Counted from the first letter of the stretch, positions 1 through 7,168 are shown. The stretch is DNA of 14,651 nucleotides from an uncultured Verrucomicrobiota bacterium (GCA_946631345.1 CAMPAA010000064.1:1-14651); one strand, 5' to 3'. A program made the numbers and translations. The notes: generated by a model from the sequence alone, not told the origin.

Positions 1-858
1 GCCGTTTGCCGAGACGGGAGGCGAACAGACGTATGGCACGCTTGATGCCCCTACGGCCGGCGACACGGCGGCTACGATGGCGGCGGCGAAGCTGGTGAAG
101 AGCCTGCGCACTGATGTTTTCCTATTCATTGCTTCATTCTCCTGTGTGGTTGAAGATGTGATGGGTTGAGATGCCGATTGCGCGCTCTCCGCCTCCTGCG
201 GGCGATCTGCCGTATCGCCAGCAGTTCCGCTTTGGCATAGCGGCCGCTCCGCGCTCGCCGCCACGCCCACGCACACCGCCGCCGTCGCGCCGAGAAGCAA
301 CAACGCCGCTGCAGCCACGGCCACCGCAGGCTTCTTAAGCTTCGCCCCAAGCCGCATCGCAAGCGCCGTGCGCGCCATGTGCAGGCGGCTGTGCACCGTG
401 CCGACAGGCACCATCAGGAAGCGCGCAACCTGGCGTATCGGCATCTCCATGAAATACCTGAGCACCACCGCCTCGCGAAGCTTGGGCGGCAGACGTTCGA
501 TGGCCTCGTGCAGTATCCTGCCGTCCACGGCCTGCACCACCTGGCCTATGCCGTCATCGTCGGGAGGCGGCTCCGGCAGATCGCCGGTATATACGATCTG
601 GTCGTTCGACCGGCGGCGGGTCGCCTTTTCGTGCTTGCTTATCAGGATGCTGCGCATCCAGCTGAAGAGCGCGCCGGGGTGGACGAGCGTGTCGATGAGA
701 TGCACGGCATCGCCCATCGTCTGGTACACGAGCGATTCCGCCTCCGCCCTGTCGTGGCAAACGCCGAGGGCAACGGCCATAAGCCGCTCCTTGTACTCCC
801 GTTCAAGGCGCCGGGCTCCAGCTTCGGCGTCTGACCGGATCTCATCGACTATATCCAC
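1..858 (-). CDS. ECF-like sigma factor with C-terminal membrane extension (3' end outside window)
   Basis: The minus-strand frame opens with GTG at 858 and reads 286 codons to the window edge without a stop. Residues about 20-80 resemble sigma-70 region 2 (YKERLMAVALG, then the aromatic FSWMRSILISKHEKATRRR stretch). Residues about 108-172 resemble region 4 with its helix-turn-helix (IERLPPKLREAVVLRYFMEM, then VPVGTVHSRLHMAR). It should direct RNA polymerase to a specific promoter set. Unlike a normal ECF factor of 170-200 residues, region 4 runs into a hydrophobic helix (about 177-201, AVAVAAAALLLLGATAAVCV), a Ser/Thr/Gln-rich linker (203-243) and a second hydrophobic stretch (253-272). The only in-frame start after the upstream stop (892-894) is this GTG; its Shine-Dalgarno is weak. 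The distal part may instead, or also, be a separate secreted protein starting at the in-frame ATG at 129. Sigma identity is confident; the fusion is read directly from the frame, its function is inferred. Confidence 0.8.
   Translation of the reverse strand, partial: MDIVDEIRSDAEAGARRLEREYKERLMAVALGVCHDRAEAESLVYQTMGDAVHLIDTLVHPGALFSWMRSILISKHEKATRRRSNDQIVYTGDLPEPPPDDDGIGQVVQAVDGRILHEAIERLPPKLREAVVLRYFMEMPIRQVARFLMVPVGTVHSRLHMARTALAMRLGAKLKKPAVAVAAAALLLLGATAAVCVGVAASAERPLCQSGTAGDTADRPQEAESAQSASQPITSSTTQENEAMNRKTSVRRLFTSFAAAIVAAVSPAVGASSVPYVCSPPVSANG
127..143 (-). promoter_or_regulatory. Internal ribosome binding site and in-frame ATG inside the sigma-factor frame
   Basis: On the minus strand an AGGAG (143-139) lies 9 nt before an ATG (129-127) that is in frame with the sigma factor (its residue 244). 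From this ATG the product begins MNRKTSVRRLF, followed by an Ala/Val-rich core and VGASS, a good signal-peptide pattern: basic n-region, hydrophobic core, AxA-like cleavage site. This supports either a second gene starting here or an internally initiated secreted form. The spacing is good for initiation, but no stop codon separates it from the sigma domain. Confidence 0.5.
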
Positions 859-945
859 ATCTAAATAAGAACCTGATCGGAGAGAAAACCTTCACTCTTT
901 TTTTCGGCAAACCGCGCGGAACGTGTCCGCAGCCCCGCACATGCG

Positions 946-2565
946 CTACCGCGACTTCACGCAGAGGGCGAAATCGTCGAAGGCCAACGGGTGTTCCTTC
1001 GAGGCGCGCCCGCTCACCGAGAAGAAGAAGCCGTCCACGCCTTCAGGCACGATGAAACGCTCGAACACCTCCCGCCAGCCTCCGCCAAGGTCGCGCCCGG
1101 GAACGAGGTAGCGCCGGTCGGAGAACCACTGCGTCTTGCCCTTGACGATCCAGCCGCCGCTTGTGCATGCGCCGCCGAGCGGATCCTTCACCGCATATCT
1201 CAGGTACATAGCCTCTCCCGCCTTGAGCTTGGCCTTCCCGCTGAACGTGTAGCACCCTGCCTTCCCGGTGAGCTTGATGCATCCCGGCTTGGCGCACCCG
1301 TCCTTCGCATCGTATGCGTAGAGTTCGTCCACAGGGACGTCGCTGTGCTTCACCCATGTGCCGAAAGCCTGCGTAACGCCCTTCCCGGGCGCAAGCTCGC
1401 ATCCGCCGTTCCTGATGAGATTCGTGAGCGTGCCATCGGCCAGCTCCCGCTCAATGAAGCTCCCGTCGCCGGCGGCTATGCGCAGCGCCCTGCGGAAGCC
1501 TGGCAGACGCTCCTCCCACGTCTTCGCCCGCATCTTGGTGTTGTCCTTGCGGTCCCAGTCAATCAGCGTCCCCTTCTCGCCGTAGACCCACACCATGTCG
1601 TCGCAGAACCTCGCGGCATCCGCGAAATTCTCCTCAAGCCGTTCGACCCGCGCCATCCCGTCCCTCGGGCCGATGTAATATGTGCTGTTGGTGCCATTCA
1701 CGTAGCAGTCCACGTACTGGCCGAAGCTCACGGAGAGCACCTGACGGTACTTCGGGATGTTCTCAGGCTCGACGAAGCAGTCGAGATTGCGCAGCGAGTT
1801 CCACGCCCAGCGCAGGAAATCGCCCCTCTCTGCGGACGCCTGATACCCGGAATCCTCGTTCCCCTCGATGAAGCGCGCAGTTGCCGGCATCACGTCGAGC
1901 ATCCCGTTGAGGAAATCGCGCCACACTCCGCCCGGCAGCGAGAACATCCAGAAACCAAGCACCCGCGCATCGGGAAACTCGCGGAAGAACCCGCCGAACA
2001 CCTCGCGCCCGCGCCGCCGGACGAGCTCCGCGCAGCCGGGGTAGCTGGGATCCTGCGGCAGAACGTCGAACTGGCGCGACTTGCTGTAGTCCTCATGGTC
2101 CAGAGCCAGCCCCTTGAACCCTCCGGCCCTGAGCGTGCGCCCGAGAACGGCCATGTTGCCGGCTGCGCGCGCCCATACCGCGTCATCGCCCCAGTCTAGA
2201 CGCTTTGCGGGCGTCAGCAGAACGAGGCCGAGCGATTCGCCGAGCCCCTTCGACGCCGACACCTCTGAAAGCATCGCGCGCGTGGCCTTGAAATCGTCAT
2301 CGGACCAAAGTCGCGTCGCCTCCGGCAGACGGTGGCAGCTGAACCGCCTGCCGTCGCCGTCCACGCCGTCGATCTTCATTATGACGCCGTCAACTCCGGC
2401 ATCCGCGAACTTCGCCCGGTTGCGGTGCACATCCTCGGTCGTCGCCGCCAGGAACTCCCACCCGTAGCCGATGACCGCCTTCATGCGCGCGTTGCACACC
2501 TTGCAGGGCAACAGCCCCGAAGCCATAGCCGCGCACGCCGCCGCCGCAAAAAAACCTGACCTCAT
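946..2565 (-). CDS. Secreted TIM-barrel-like putative glycoside hydrolase with C-terminal beta-sandwich
   Basis: This 539-residue protein has a Sec signal peptide (about 1-26, MRSGFFAAAACAAMASGLL). Residues about 28-365 show alternating strands and helices of a TIM barrel: GVDGVIMKIDG at 57-67, GFKGLALDHEDYS at 149-161, VLGFWMFSL at 202-210, MVWVYGE at 324-330. Acidic residues at strand ends, such as D156, E158 and E330, are candidate catalytic residues; this is inference. From about 382 (NLIRNGGCELAPG) to the end is a beta-rich module whose opening matches the N-x-G-x-E start of many carbohydrate-binding jelly rolls. I do not recognise a named GH family. AAGGAG lies 7 nt before the ATG, and a TGATATAAT promoter box lies about 35 bp further upstream, so it is probably transcribed on its own. 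The sigma-factor gene begins 87 bp downstream. Likely periplasmic or exported; substrate unknown. Confidence 0.7.
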   Translation of the reverse strand: MRSGFFAAAACAAMASGLLPCKVCNARMKAVIGYGWEFLAATTEDVHRNRAKFADAGVDGVIMKIDGVDGDGRRFSCHRLPEATRLWSDDDFKATRAMLSEVSASKGLGESLGLVLLTPAKRLDWGDDAVWARAAGNMAVLGRTLRAGGFKGLALDHEDYSKSRQFDVLPQDPSYPGCAELVRRRGREVFGGFFREFPDARVLGFWMFSLPGGVWRDFLNGMLDVMPATARFIEGNEDSGYQASAERGDFLRWAWNSLRNLDCFVEPENIPKYRQVLSVSFGQYVDCYVNGTNSTYYIGPRDGMARVERLEENFADAARFCDDMVWVYGEKGTLIDWDRKDNTKMRAKTWEERLPGFRRALRIAAGDGSFIERELADGTLTNLIRNGGCELAPGKGVTQAFGTWVKHSDVPVDELYAYDAKDGCAKPGCIKLTGKAGCYTFSGKAKLKAGEAMYLRYAVKDPLGGACTSGGWIVKGKTQWFSDRRYLVPGRDLGGGWREVFERFIVPEGVDGFFFSVSGRASKEHPLAFDDFALCVKSR

Positions 2566-2715
2566 CTCAATTCTCCTTGCCTGTTGTAAACAAGGCCGCT
2601 ATTATATCATTTTATCCTGAATTGGATGCCAGTAGGAAGCGTGCTGAACTTGTCGCCGAGAACCGCCTCTGCCTCGCCATGCTCGCCGCACCGCACAGCG
2701 CTATCTTGCGGGCCG
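2566..2715. other. 150-bp intergenic spacer
   Basis: It lies between the nucleoside-hydrolase-like gene and the 2565-946 gene and holds the promoter box at 2601-2609 and the Shine-Dalgarno of the downstream gene. I see no convincing rho-independent terminator after the upstream stop codon. A lone TGTC half-site at 2651-2654 falls near where the 55-bp-spaced dyad sits at the other promoters, but the second half is absent. Confidence 0.5.
2601..2609 (-). promoter_or_regulatory. Extended -10 promoter element for the 2565-946 gene
   Basis: The minus strand reads TGATATAAT, a perfect extended -10 (TGn-TATAAT). No good -35 is present 16-18 bp upstream, as expected for an extended -10 promoter. Transcription should begin near 2594, giving a leader of about 29 nt that carries the AAGGAG Shine-Dalgarno at 2578-2573. 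The same nine bases occur in front of the GH20 gene and the MFS operon, but there without room for a leader. Confidence 0.6.
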
Positions 2716-3795
2716 TCACTTGCCCGAGGGTAGGCGAAGTATCAGTTCATCGATGAGTCTCGCTACTTCCGCCTTCGATACTTTCTCCGTGACCCTCAGG
2801 TGCCGACCATTTTCGTCTGGCACCCATTCGTCTGCGCCATCCGTGCCCGCCATGCGGTATGTGCCACGTGTGACGTTGAAATACGGATCTGCACCGCGCA
2901 CCGCAATGAGGACGGCAGTCTGGTCCCATGAGGCGCGACCGTTCATCCCATATGCGCAGCGCAGATAATGCGCCGATTTCTTCATGATTTCTTCGCGCGA
3001 AGGCACGTTTCCGGCAAAGACGTCCGCAACCGGATTGTCTTGCCGCCCGGACTCCGCAAGGGCGCGCCCGGAAAAGCAGTCGAACCCGTAGTTCCAGTCG
3101 GTGAAGATGGCTGGGGTGGGCCAGTTCTCCAGGGCGATGCGGGAGGATTCTGGATCCATCATCGAGTTGTATTCCTTGCCATCCGGATAGCGGCACGCCA
3201 TCGCGACCCACAGCCTAACCTTCTTTGCGACGAGAGTCTTACCGTCCAATGGGGAAATGGCGTCCGCCTTAGTCTCGAGAAGCCTTCTCAGGTTGGTGAG
3301 GAAACCGACCGAACATATCACGACCGAGCGATCCGGCTGTTTCGCCAGCACACGGCGATAGACTTCGTTGGCGTCCGGGGAATCGCTTGAATTGCGGTGG
3401 CGCACCCACTTTCCGAACTTCTCAACGGTCGCGCCGTATCTTTTCAGATGGCCCTCACTCGCACCGGTCTTGCCTATTTCCCTGGTGCATCCGACCGGGA
3501 TGCCGGGTCTCCCGTAGTACGAGTTGATTATCTCGCACATCGCCACGCTGAGACAGTCCCTGGTGTTTGCAACCGTGGCGAGTATCTCGCACTCGCCTGC
3601 ATCCGCCAACGCATGCAGACATGCAAGCGCGCCGGCGTCGTCAAAATCCGTGTACATGTCAGTGTCGAAGATGACCTTGACGGGATCTTTTCCGGGCGCG
3701 CTGGAACCGTCTGCGGCGGCGGGCGCACAGCGGAGGCAGATGGCTGCGAGGACGGCGACTCCAGCGATGGATTTCAGACCGCTTGGCATTTTCAT
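2716..3795 (-). CDS. Secreted nucleoside-hydrolase-fold protein (inosine-uridine nucleoside hydrolase family)
   Basis: This 359-residue protein has a signal peptide of about 29 residues (hydrophobic AGVAVLAAICL core, then APAAAD). The family's metal-binding aspartate cluster is present near the mature N-terminus: DTDMYTDFDDAGAL at 44-57, matching the DTD-x-x-DD calcium site. Other family landmarks are VGFLTNLRRLL (163-173), EYNSMMDPESSRIAL (208-222, conserved Asn and Asp) and WDQTAVLIAVRG (290-301). Classical members hydrolyse the N-glycosidic bond of nucleosides to ribose and base in the cytoplasm. This one appears exported, like many relatives beside glycan-degradation genes, so it may act on another N-glycoside or ribosyl-type substrate. 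It lies 29 bp behind the GH20 gene and probably shares its transcript. No clear Shine-Dalgarno precedes the ATG; the ATG two codons later is an alternative. Confidence 0.85.
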   Translation of the reverse strand: MKMPSGLKSIAGVAVLAAICLRCAPAAADGSSAPGKDPVKVIFDTDMYTDFDDAGALACLHALADAGECEILATVANTRDCLSVAMCEIINSYYGRPGIPVGCTREIGKTGASEGHLKRYGATVEKFGKWVRHRNSSDSPDANEVYRRVLAKQPDRSVVICSVGFLTNLRRLLETKADAISPLDGKTLVAKKVRLWVAMACRYPDGKEYNSMMDPESSRIALENWPTPAIFTDWNYGFDCFSGRALAESGRQDNPVADVFAGNVPSREEIMKKSAHYLRCAYGMNGRASWDQTAVLIAVRGADPYFNVTRGTYRMAGTDGADEWVPDENGRHLRVTEKVSKAEVARLIDELILRLPSGK

Positions 3796-3824
3796 GGCAT
3801 ATCGTGCGTTTAGAGATGGTCAGG

Positions 3825-5369
3825 TCAGTTGTTGTCGATCCACCAGCCTGGCGGCACCTGGTAGTTCAGGTGGCCGGTGTCGAGATAGTCCACCGCCTTC
3901 ATGTCATGCCCGACAAGGCGCAGAGGGAGCGCGAACTCGGTATCGAACTGCGGGGTTGCGCCATGGCCGCCCTTCCCGCGCACATCGGTGCCCCACGCGG
4001 CAGACGCACCGTAGCGGTACATCCTCACCCAGTCGTGTCCGCGCAGGTGGTGCCAAGTGGTCTGAATATAGCCGAAGCCTCCTATTCCGGAAAGGAAATC
4101 CGCCATCGGGCGCATGGCGTTGTAGTTCATCCACGGGCAACCTGCCACCGCAAACCCCTTCTCCTTGAAATAGGCCATCGTCGGCCAGTCCTTGCGCGAC
4201 TCCTTCATGTTGCCGTACGAATACTGCCAATCGCACACGATCACGTCCTTGGGCAGGGTATCCACGAGCGTCGCAGTGATCTTAGAACCGCACTTCACGT
4301 ACCCTTTCCAGCGCGGGTCGTCCCGGTCCAGAAGCATATCGTGCCATATCATCGCCCGCGCGCCGCGCTCCTTGACGAAGCCGGCAAGGCCTGTCAGGTG
4401 GCGGCACACCAGTTCGGCGTACGGGGCCTTGCGGCATTCAGGACAAGTCGGCGGCTGGGCCTCGTCGCACCCGAGATGGAAGAACGGAGGACGCCCGAAG
4501 TCATCGTGCATCTCCGCGATAAGCTCGCGCAACACGCGCTGCGTCTCGGGGTTGGATAGGCACCAGTTCCAGCCGCCAGGCTCGAACAGCGGCTCGTATT
4601 CGGGCTGCAGGTCAAGCACCGAGTGCTTTACCGTGCAGCTGCGCGAGGCGGTTGCATGGCCATAGGCGTTGATCTGTGGGATGAGCGTGATGCCGAGGTC
4701 GCGGCCGATGGCGGCAAGGCGGCGCACCTCGGCCTTTGTCATCGTGGGGTTGGGCCAATGCCACCACGGATGCTTTTCGCTCGCATACATTCCCCAGGGT
4801 TCGATGATCGCATAGTTGAACTTCAGCAGCGCCGCAAGGCGTATCGCACGCTCCATCTGCTGCGGCCGCACCTCAGGGAACCAGCACAGATGCACGGCGC
4901 GGAACGCAAGATGCGGACGGTCGGCAATCTTGAGCGTGGGCAGAAGCCGCCCTTCGGTCCTGAAGGTGCCGCGCTTGGCGATGGCAAGCAGCCTGAGGGA
5001 ATACGCCGCCCACCTCACGCCGGCAAGCGTGCGCGCGGAAATCTTCACGCCGGAGGCGTCCGCCGTGACGGCATATGCCTCGTCTCCTGCCGGCAGGTCG
5101 GAGGACGCCGCGCCAGCCGCCACAACCTTCGGCGCCTGCGCGCCGTACCATTCGGCGAAGTGGCGGCCAAGCCAATCCGCAGCCGCACCATCTGGACATG
5201 ACAGCGCAACCGTCGCTGTCGCATCGAACGCGACTGGCGAATCCATGTCGCTTGTGAACTCAACCGGCACGGGCAGCGGCTTGAGTTCGATGGCATCGGG
5301 GTTAGCCTTGTTGCCGGCGAACGCCGACAGCGACAGACCGGCAACGACAAAGCATACTATTCTCTTCAT
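3825..5369 (-). CDS. Secreted GH20-family beta-N-acetylhexosaminidase-like enzyme
   Basis: This 514-residue protein has a signal peptide (1-18, ending SAFA). An N-terminal alpha/beta domain (about 25-140) ends in the GH20b-like stretch KISARTLAGVRWAAYSLRLL. The GH20 catalytic barrel follows: FRAVHLCWFPE (156-166), LKFNYAIIEPWG (182-193), LIPQINAYGHA (229-239), and the hallmark HLGCDE (298-303), giving the catalytic Asp302-Glu303 pair. In this family the Asp orients the substrate 2-acetamido group, which acts as nucleophile, and the Glu is the acid/base. The substrate should be a terminal GlcNAc or GalNAc of a glycan, cleaved in the periplasm or outside. Four cysteines around 301-323 are unusual beside the active site. 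The start codon is only 8 nt from a TGATATAAT box, so translation is probably leaderless. It is first gene of a likely pair with the nucleoside-hydrolase-like gene and shares its promoter layout with the MFS operon. Confidence 0.88.
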   Translation of the reverse strand: MKRIVCFVVAGLSLSAFAGNKANPDAIELKPLPVPVEFTSDMDSPVAFDATATVALSCPDGAAADWLGRHFAEWYGAQAPKVVAAGAASSDLPAGDEAYAVTADASGVKISARTLAGVRWAAYSLRLLAIAKRGTFRTEGRLLPTLKIADRPHLAFRAVHLCWFPEVRPQQMERAIRLAALLKFNYAIIEPWGMYASEKHPWWHWPNPTMTKAEVRRLAAIGRDLGITLIPQINAYGHATASRSCTVKHSVLDLQPEYEPLFEPGGWNWCLSNPETQRVLRELIAEMHDDFGRPPFFHLGCDEAQPPTCPECRKAPYAELVCRHLTGLAGFVKERGARAMIWHDMLLDRDDPRWKGYVKCGSKITATLVDTLPKDVIVCDWQYSYGNMKESRKDWPTMAYFKEKGFAVAGCPWMNYNAMRPMADFLSGIGGFGYIQTTWHHLRGHDWVRMYRYGASAAWGTDVRGKGGHGATPQFDTEFALPLRLVGHDMKAVDYLDTGHLNYQVPPGWWIDNN

Positions 5370-5377
5370 GGCCGTAC

Positions 5378-5386
5378 ATTATATCA
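5378..5386 (-). promoter_or_regulatory. Extended -10 box of the GH20 promoter, leaderless layout
   Basis: The minus strand reads TGATATAAT, with only 8 nt between the last T (5378) and the A of the start codon (5369). Initiation normally falls about 7 nt after the -10 box, so the transcript would begin at or one base before the ATG. No Shine-Dalgarno fits in that space. The -35 region is poor (TTTTGG at 17-bp spacing), fitting an extended -10 or activator-dependent promoter. Confidence 0.6.
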
Positions 5387-5428
5387 AATGGCCGATGGCT
5401 CCAAAATATCGTATCAGCCAAATAAACG

Positions 5429-5442
5429 TGTCTTTTCAGACA
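5429..5442. promoter_or_regulatory. TGTC-N6-GACA dyad upstream of the GH20 promoter
   Basis: The plus strand reads TGTCTTTTCAGACA: 5-bp inverted arms (TGTCT/AGACA) around TTTC. It is centred 55 bp upstream of the centre of the GH20 -10 box. The dyad at 10324-10337 has the same length, 11 of 14 identical bases and the same 55-bp distance to its promoter. A centre near -65 is typical of an activator site. The binding protein is not in the window. Confidence 0.55.
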
Positions 5443-5510
5443 ACCCGAACACCGCCGCGCGGGAACAGCCCTTGCTTGCTCCCAAGGTTTGGAAGTTTGA
5501 GAGTTGCCAT

Positions 5511-5525
5511 GCTTATTTCAGACAA
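5511..5525. promoter_or_regulatory. Possible second, degenerate copy of the dyad motif
   Basis: The plus strand carries TTTCAGACAA (5516-5525), identical to the right half of the motif at 5434-5443, with a degraded left half; 11 of 15 positions match the 5429-5443 copy. The two copies are 82 bp apart, close to eight helical turns, so one protein could contact both from the same face. It also lies just downstream of the stop codon of SIS protein B. Confidence 0.3.
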
Positions 5526-5573
5526 TCTGAGTTCAAGGCCAGCCAACCGTTGCCCGATTCGTGTTTCGCCGAC

Positions 5574-6326
5574 TTACAGGCACTTCACGAGAGGCCTGTA
5601 CTTCGCGAGGTAGGCCGCGTTCTTCTCGTCGCCTCCTGGCGCGTTGGCGGAGTTCCACACCGGCGGCGTTATGCCGCGTTCCACGCACTGGCGGCACGTC
5701 TCGATCTCAAGCAGATGCGCGATGGTGAAGTCCACAACGTTCGAGACGGGGCCGATCGGGGTGGTCATGCCCGGGATGTTCACCACGGCGTCGCCTACGG
5801 GGTTGTAGTCGTCGATGCACACGTCCGCATAGTCGAAGAGGTTCTTCCCGTTCGGATGGCGTATGAAGTGGTCCTTCGGCATCTCGTTCTGCCAGTGGGA
5901 TGATGCGACCGCGATGATCTTCGCTCCGCGCCTCTTGCATTCCTCGGCGGCATCGATGGTGGCGGGGTTGATGCCGATGTTGTGGAAGAACAGCACCACG
6001 TCCCCCTCCTTTATGCCGTAGTACTTGATGATGGACGCGCCGAAGTTGACGGTGCGCTCCAGCTCAAGGTACTTGAGCGCCTGGTTGAACACGGAGAGCG
6101 CGGTCTCCATGAGCGGGTTGATGTTCGCGAGCCCGCCCGCCCGGAAGAACATCTCGCCCATCGCGAGCGTCGTGTGCCCGCCGCCGGCATATACGTTTAT
6201 GAGCTTGTCGGCCGCGATTGCGTCCGCCATCAGCGTTGCAGCGGCCTTGATGTTGGCCTCCTGCTTCTCGGCGACCTCCTTGATGTTGGCTATCGCCTTA
6301 TCGATGTATCCATAGTCGTTCAGCAT
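5574..6326 (-). CDS. SIS-domain protein B (UPF0309/COG4821-like), last gene of the MFS operon
   Basis: This 250-residue cytoplasmic protein has a helical N-terminus then a sugar-isomerase (SIS) fold. It resembles the UPF0309-type SIS proteins through GGGHTTLAMGEMFFRAGGL (48-66), GDVVLFFHNIGINPATID (108-125), the GDAV-x-I-PGM region and the late PPVWNSANAPGGDEKNAAYL stretch. SIS domains bind phosphosugars and catalyse isomerisation or deamination, or act as sensors. The two phosphosugar-binding loops are atypical: the first is AGGGHTT rather than GxGxS, and the second, normally Ser-rich as in SASGKN of the neighbouring paralogue, is HNIGIN. Substrate or activity is therefore probably different from SIS protein A. 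The ATG lies 2 nt after the kinase stop codon with GGAG 8 nt upstream, so the two are translationally linked. Family assignment is firm, function is not. Confidence 0.82.
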   Translation of the reverse strand: MLNDYGYIDKAIANIKEVAEKQEANIKAAATLMADAIAADKLINVYAGGGHTTLAMGEMFFRAGGLANINPLMETALSVFNQALKYLELERTVNFGASIIKYYGIKEGDVVLFFHNIGINPATIDAAEECKRRGAKIIAVASSHWQNEMPKDHFIRHPNGKNLFDYADVCIDDYNPVGDAVVNIPGMTTPIGPVSNVVDFTIAHLLEIETCRQCVERGITPPVWNSANAPGGDEKNAAYLAKYRPLVKCL

Positions 6327-6328
6327 TT

Positions 6329-7168
6329 TCAGTTCTCCGTTTTGTTTGAAATCCTGTATGGGATGGATGGCAGCACGTACCGCACTGCCACCGACTGCGC
6401 CGCGGCCGCGTTCGCGGCGACGCAGGCGTCGCGCAGGGCGGCCCCTTCGGCGAGGCGCACGGCAAGAACCGCCGTGAACGTATCGCCCGCGCCGGTCGAA
6501 TCAACCGCGACCGCCTCCGGTGCCGGAATGGCCTCGCCTGTCGAGCGGATGCGACAACCGCGTGCGCCGAGCGTGGTGACCACCTCTCCGGGCACGGCAC
6601 CAACCGCCGCCTCCTCGAATTCGTTTGGCGTCCATACCGCCACGCCATCAAGAATCTCCTTTGGCAATCTACGGGCCGGCGCTGGGTTGAAGACGACCCT
6701 GACCCCGCACTTCACGGCCCTGTCCACTGCCGCGAGGTTGACCTCCTCCGGCACCTCATTGCCCAGTATAAGGACGTCAGCCGCCGCTATCGCATCAGCG
6801 AACCCGTCAACATCCATCGGCTCCAGCTCCGCGCCCGGACATACCGTAACGCGCGTCTCTCCGGTGCCGTCCGTCAGGATCGCAGCGCAGGCCGTGTGCG
6901 TCATCTTCGCCGGAAGCGTCGCACGGAGGCCTTCGCGTTTGCAGAATGCATGAAGCGGCTTCACATCCGGCGCGGCCACCGCCCCCAGAAAGCTGACGGC
7001 GGCATTCTGCCTCGCCGCCGCAACCGCCTGGTTGAAGCCCTTGCCTCCCCACTCATCGTGAAGCGACTTGGCCGTTATGGTCTCGCCGCCAGCGTGGAAG
7101 CGCGGAACCTCGAAGAAAAGCGACCGTCCGACAAGGCCGATCACCGCAATGTGAGGGGGGTGGGTCAT
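6329..7168 (-). CDS. PfkB-family (ribokinase-like) sugar kinase
   Basis: This 279-residue cytoplasmic kinase has the two PfkB signatures: EWGGKGFNQAVAAARQ (39-54) near the sugar site, and DSTGAGDTFTAVLAVRLAEG (223-242) with the anion hole and catalytic base Asp229. Ribokinase-like marks FNPAPA (160-165) and WTPNEFEE (179-186) lie between. It should phosphorylate a sugar hydroxyl with ATP. It is slightly shorter than E. coli ribokinase (309 residues). The N-terminal G-S-x-N-x-D motif, whose Asn and Asp contact the sugar in ribokinase, is replaced by GLVGRSLFFE (11-20), so ribose may not be the substrate. The ATG overlaps the stop of SIS protein A (ATGA), and SIS protein B follows after 2 nt. 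A kinase between two SIS proteins suggests its product is their phosphosugar substrate. Confidence 0.85.
   Translation of the reverse strand: MTHPPHIAVIGLVGRSLFFEVPRFHAGGETITAKSLHDEWGGKGFNQAVAAARQNAAVSFLGAVAAPDVKPLHAFCKREGLRATLPAKMTHTACAAILTDGTGETRVTVCPGAELEPMDVDGFADAIAAADVLILGNEVPEEVNLAAVDRAVKCGVRVVFNPAPARRLPKEILDGVAVWTPNEFEEAAVGAVPGEVVTTLGARGCRIRSTGEAIPAPEAVAVDSTGAGDTFTAVLAVRLAEGAALRDACVAANAAAAQSVAVRYVLPSIPYRISNKTEN

Noticed and set aside
126..362. Minus-strand 78-codon reading rich in arginine, ending just before the ATG at 129
   Set aside because: It is an out-of-frame shadow of the sigma-factor gene; composition is typical of GC-rich shadow frames and no domain is visible.
379..834. Plus-strand 151-codon reading over the sigma-factor gene
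   Set aside because: Antisense shadow: the minus-strand frame there shows clear sigma region 2 and 4 motifs.
895..906. T-rich run on the plus strand between the 946 gene and the sigma gene
   Set aside because: Considered as a terminator, but no stable hairpin precedes it on the relevant strand and the run would be A on the minus transcript.
991..2199. Plus-strand 402-codon reading opposite the secreted barrel protein
   Set aside because: Antisense shadow of a gene with signal peptide, ribosome site and promoter.
2651..2664. Third copy of the TGTC-N6-GACA dyad upstream of the 2565-946 gene
   Set aside because: Only the TGTC half is present, the distance is 54 rather than 55 bp, and the other half (AACC) does not match.
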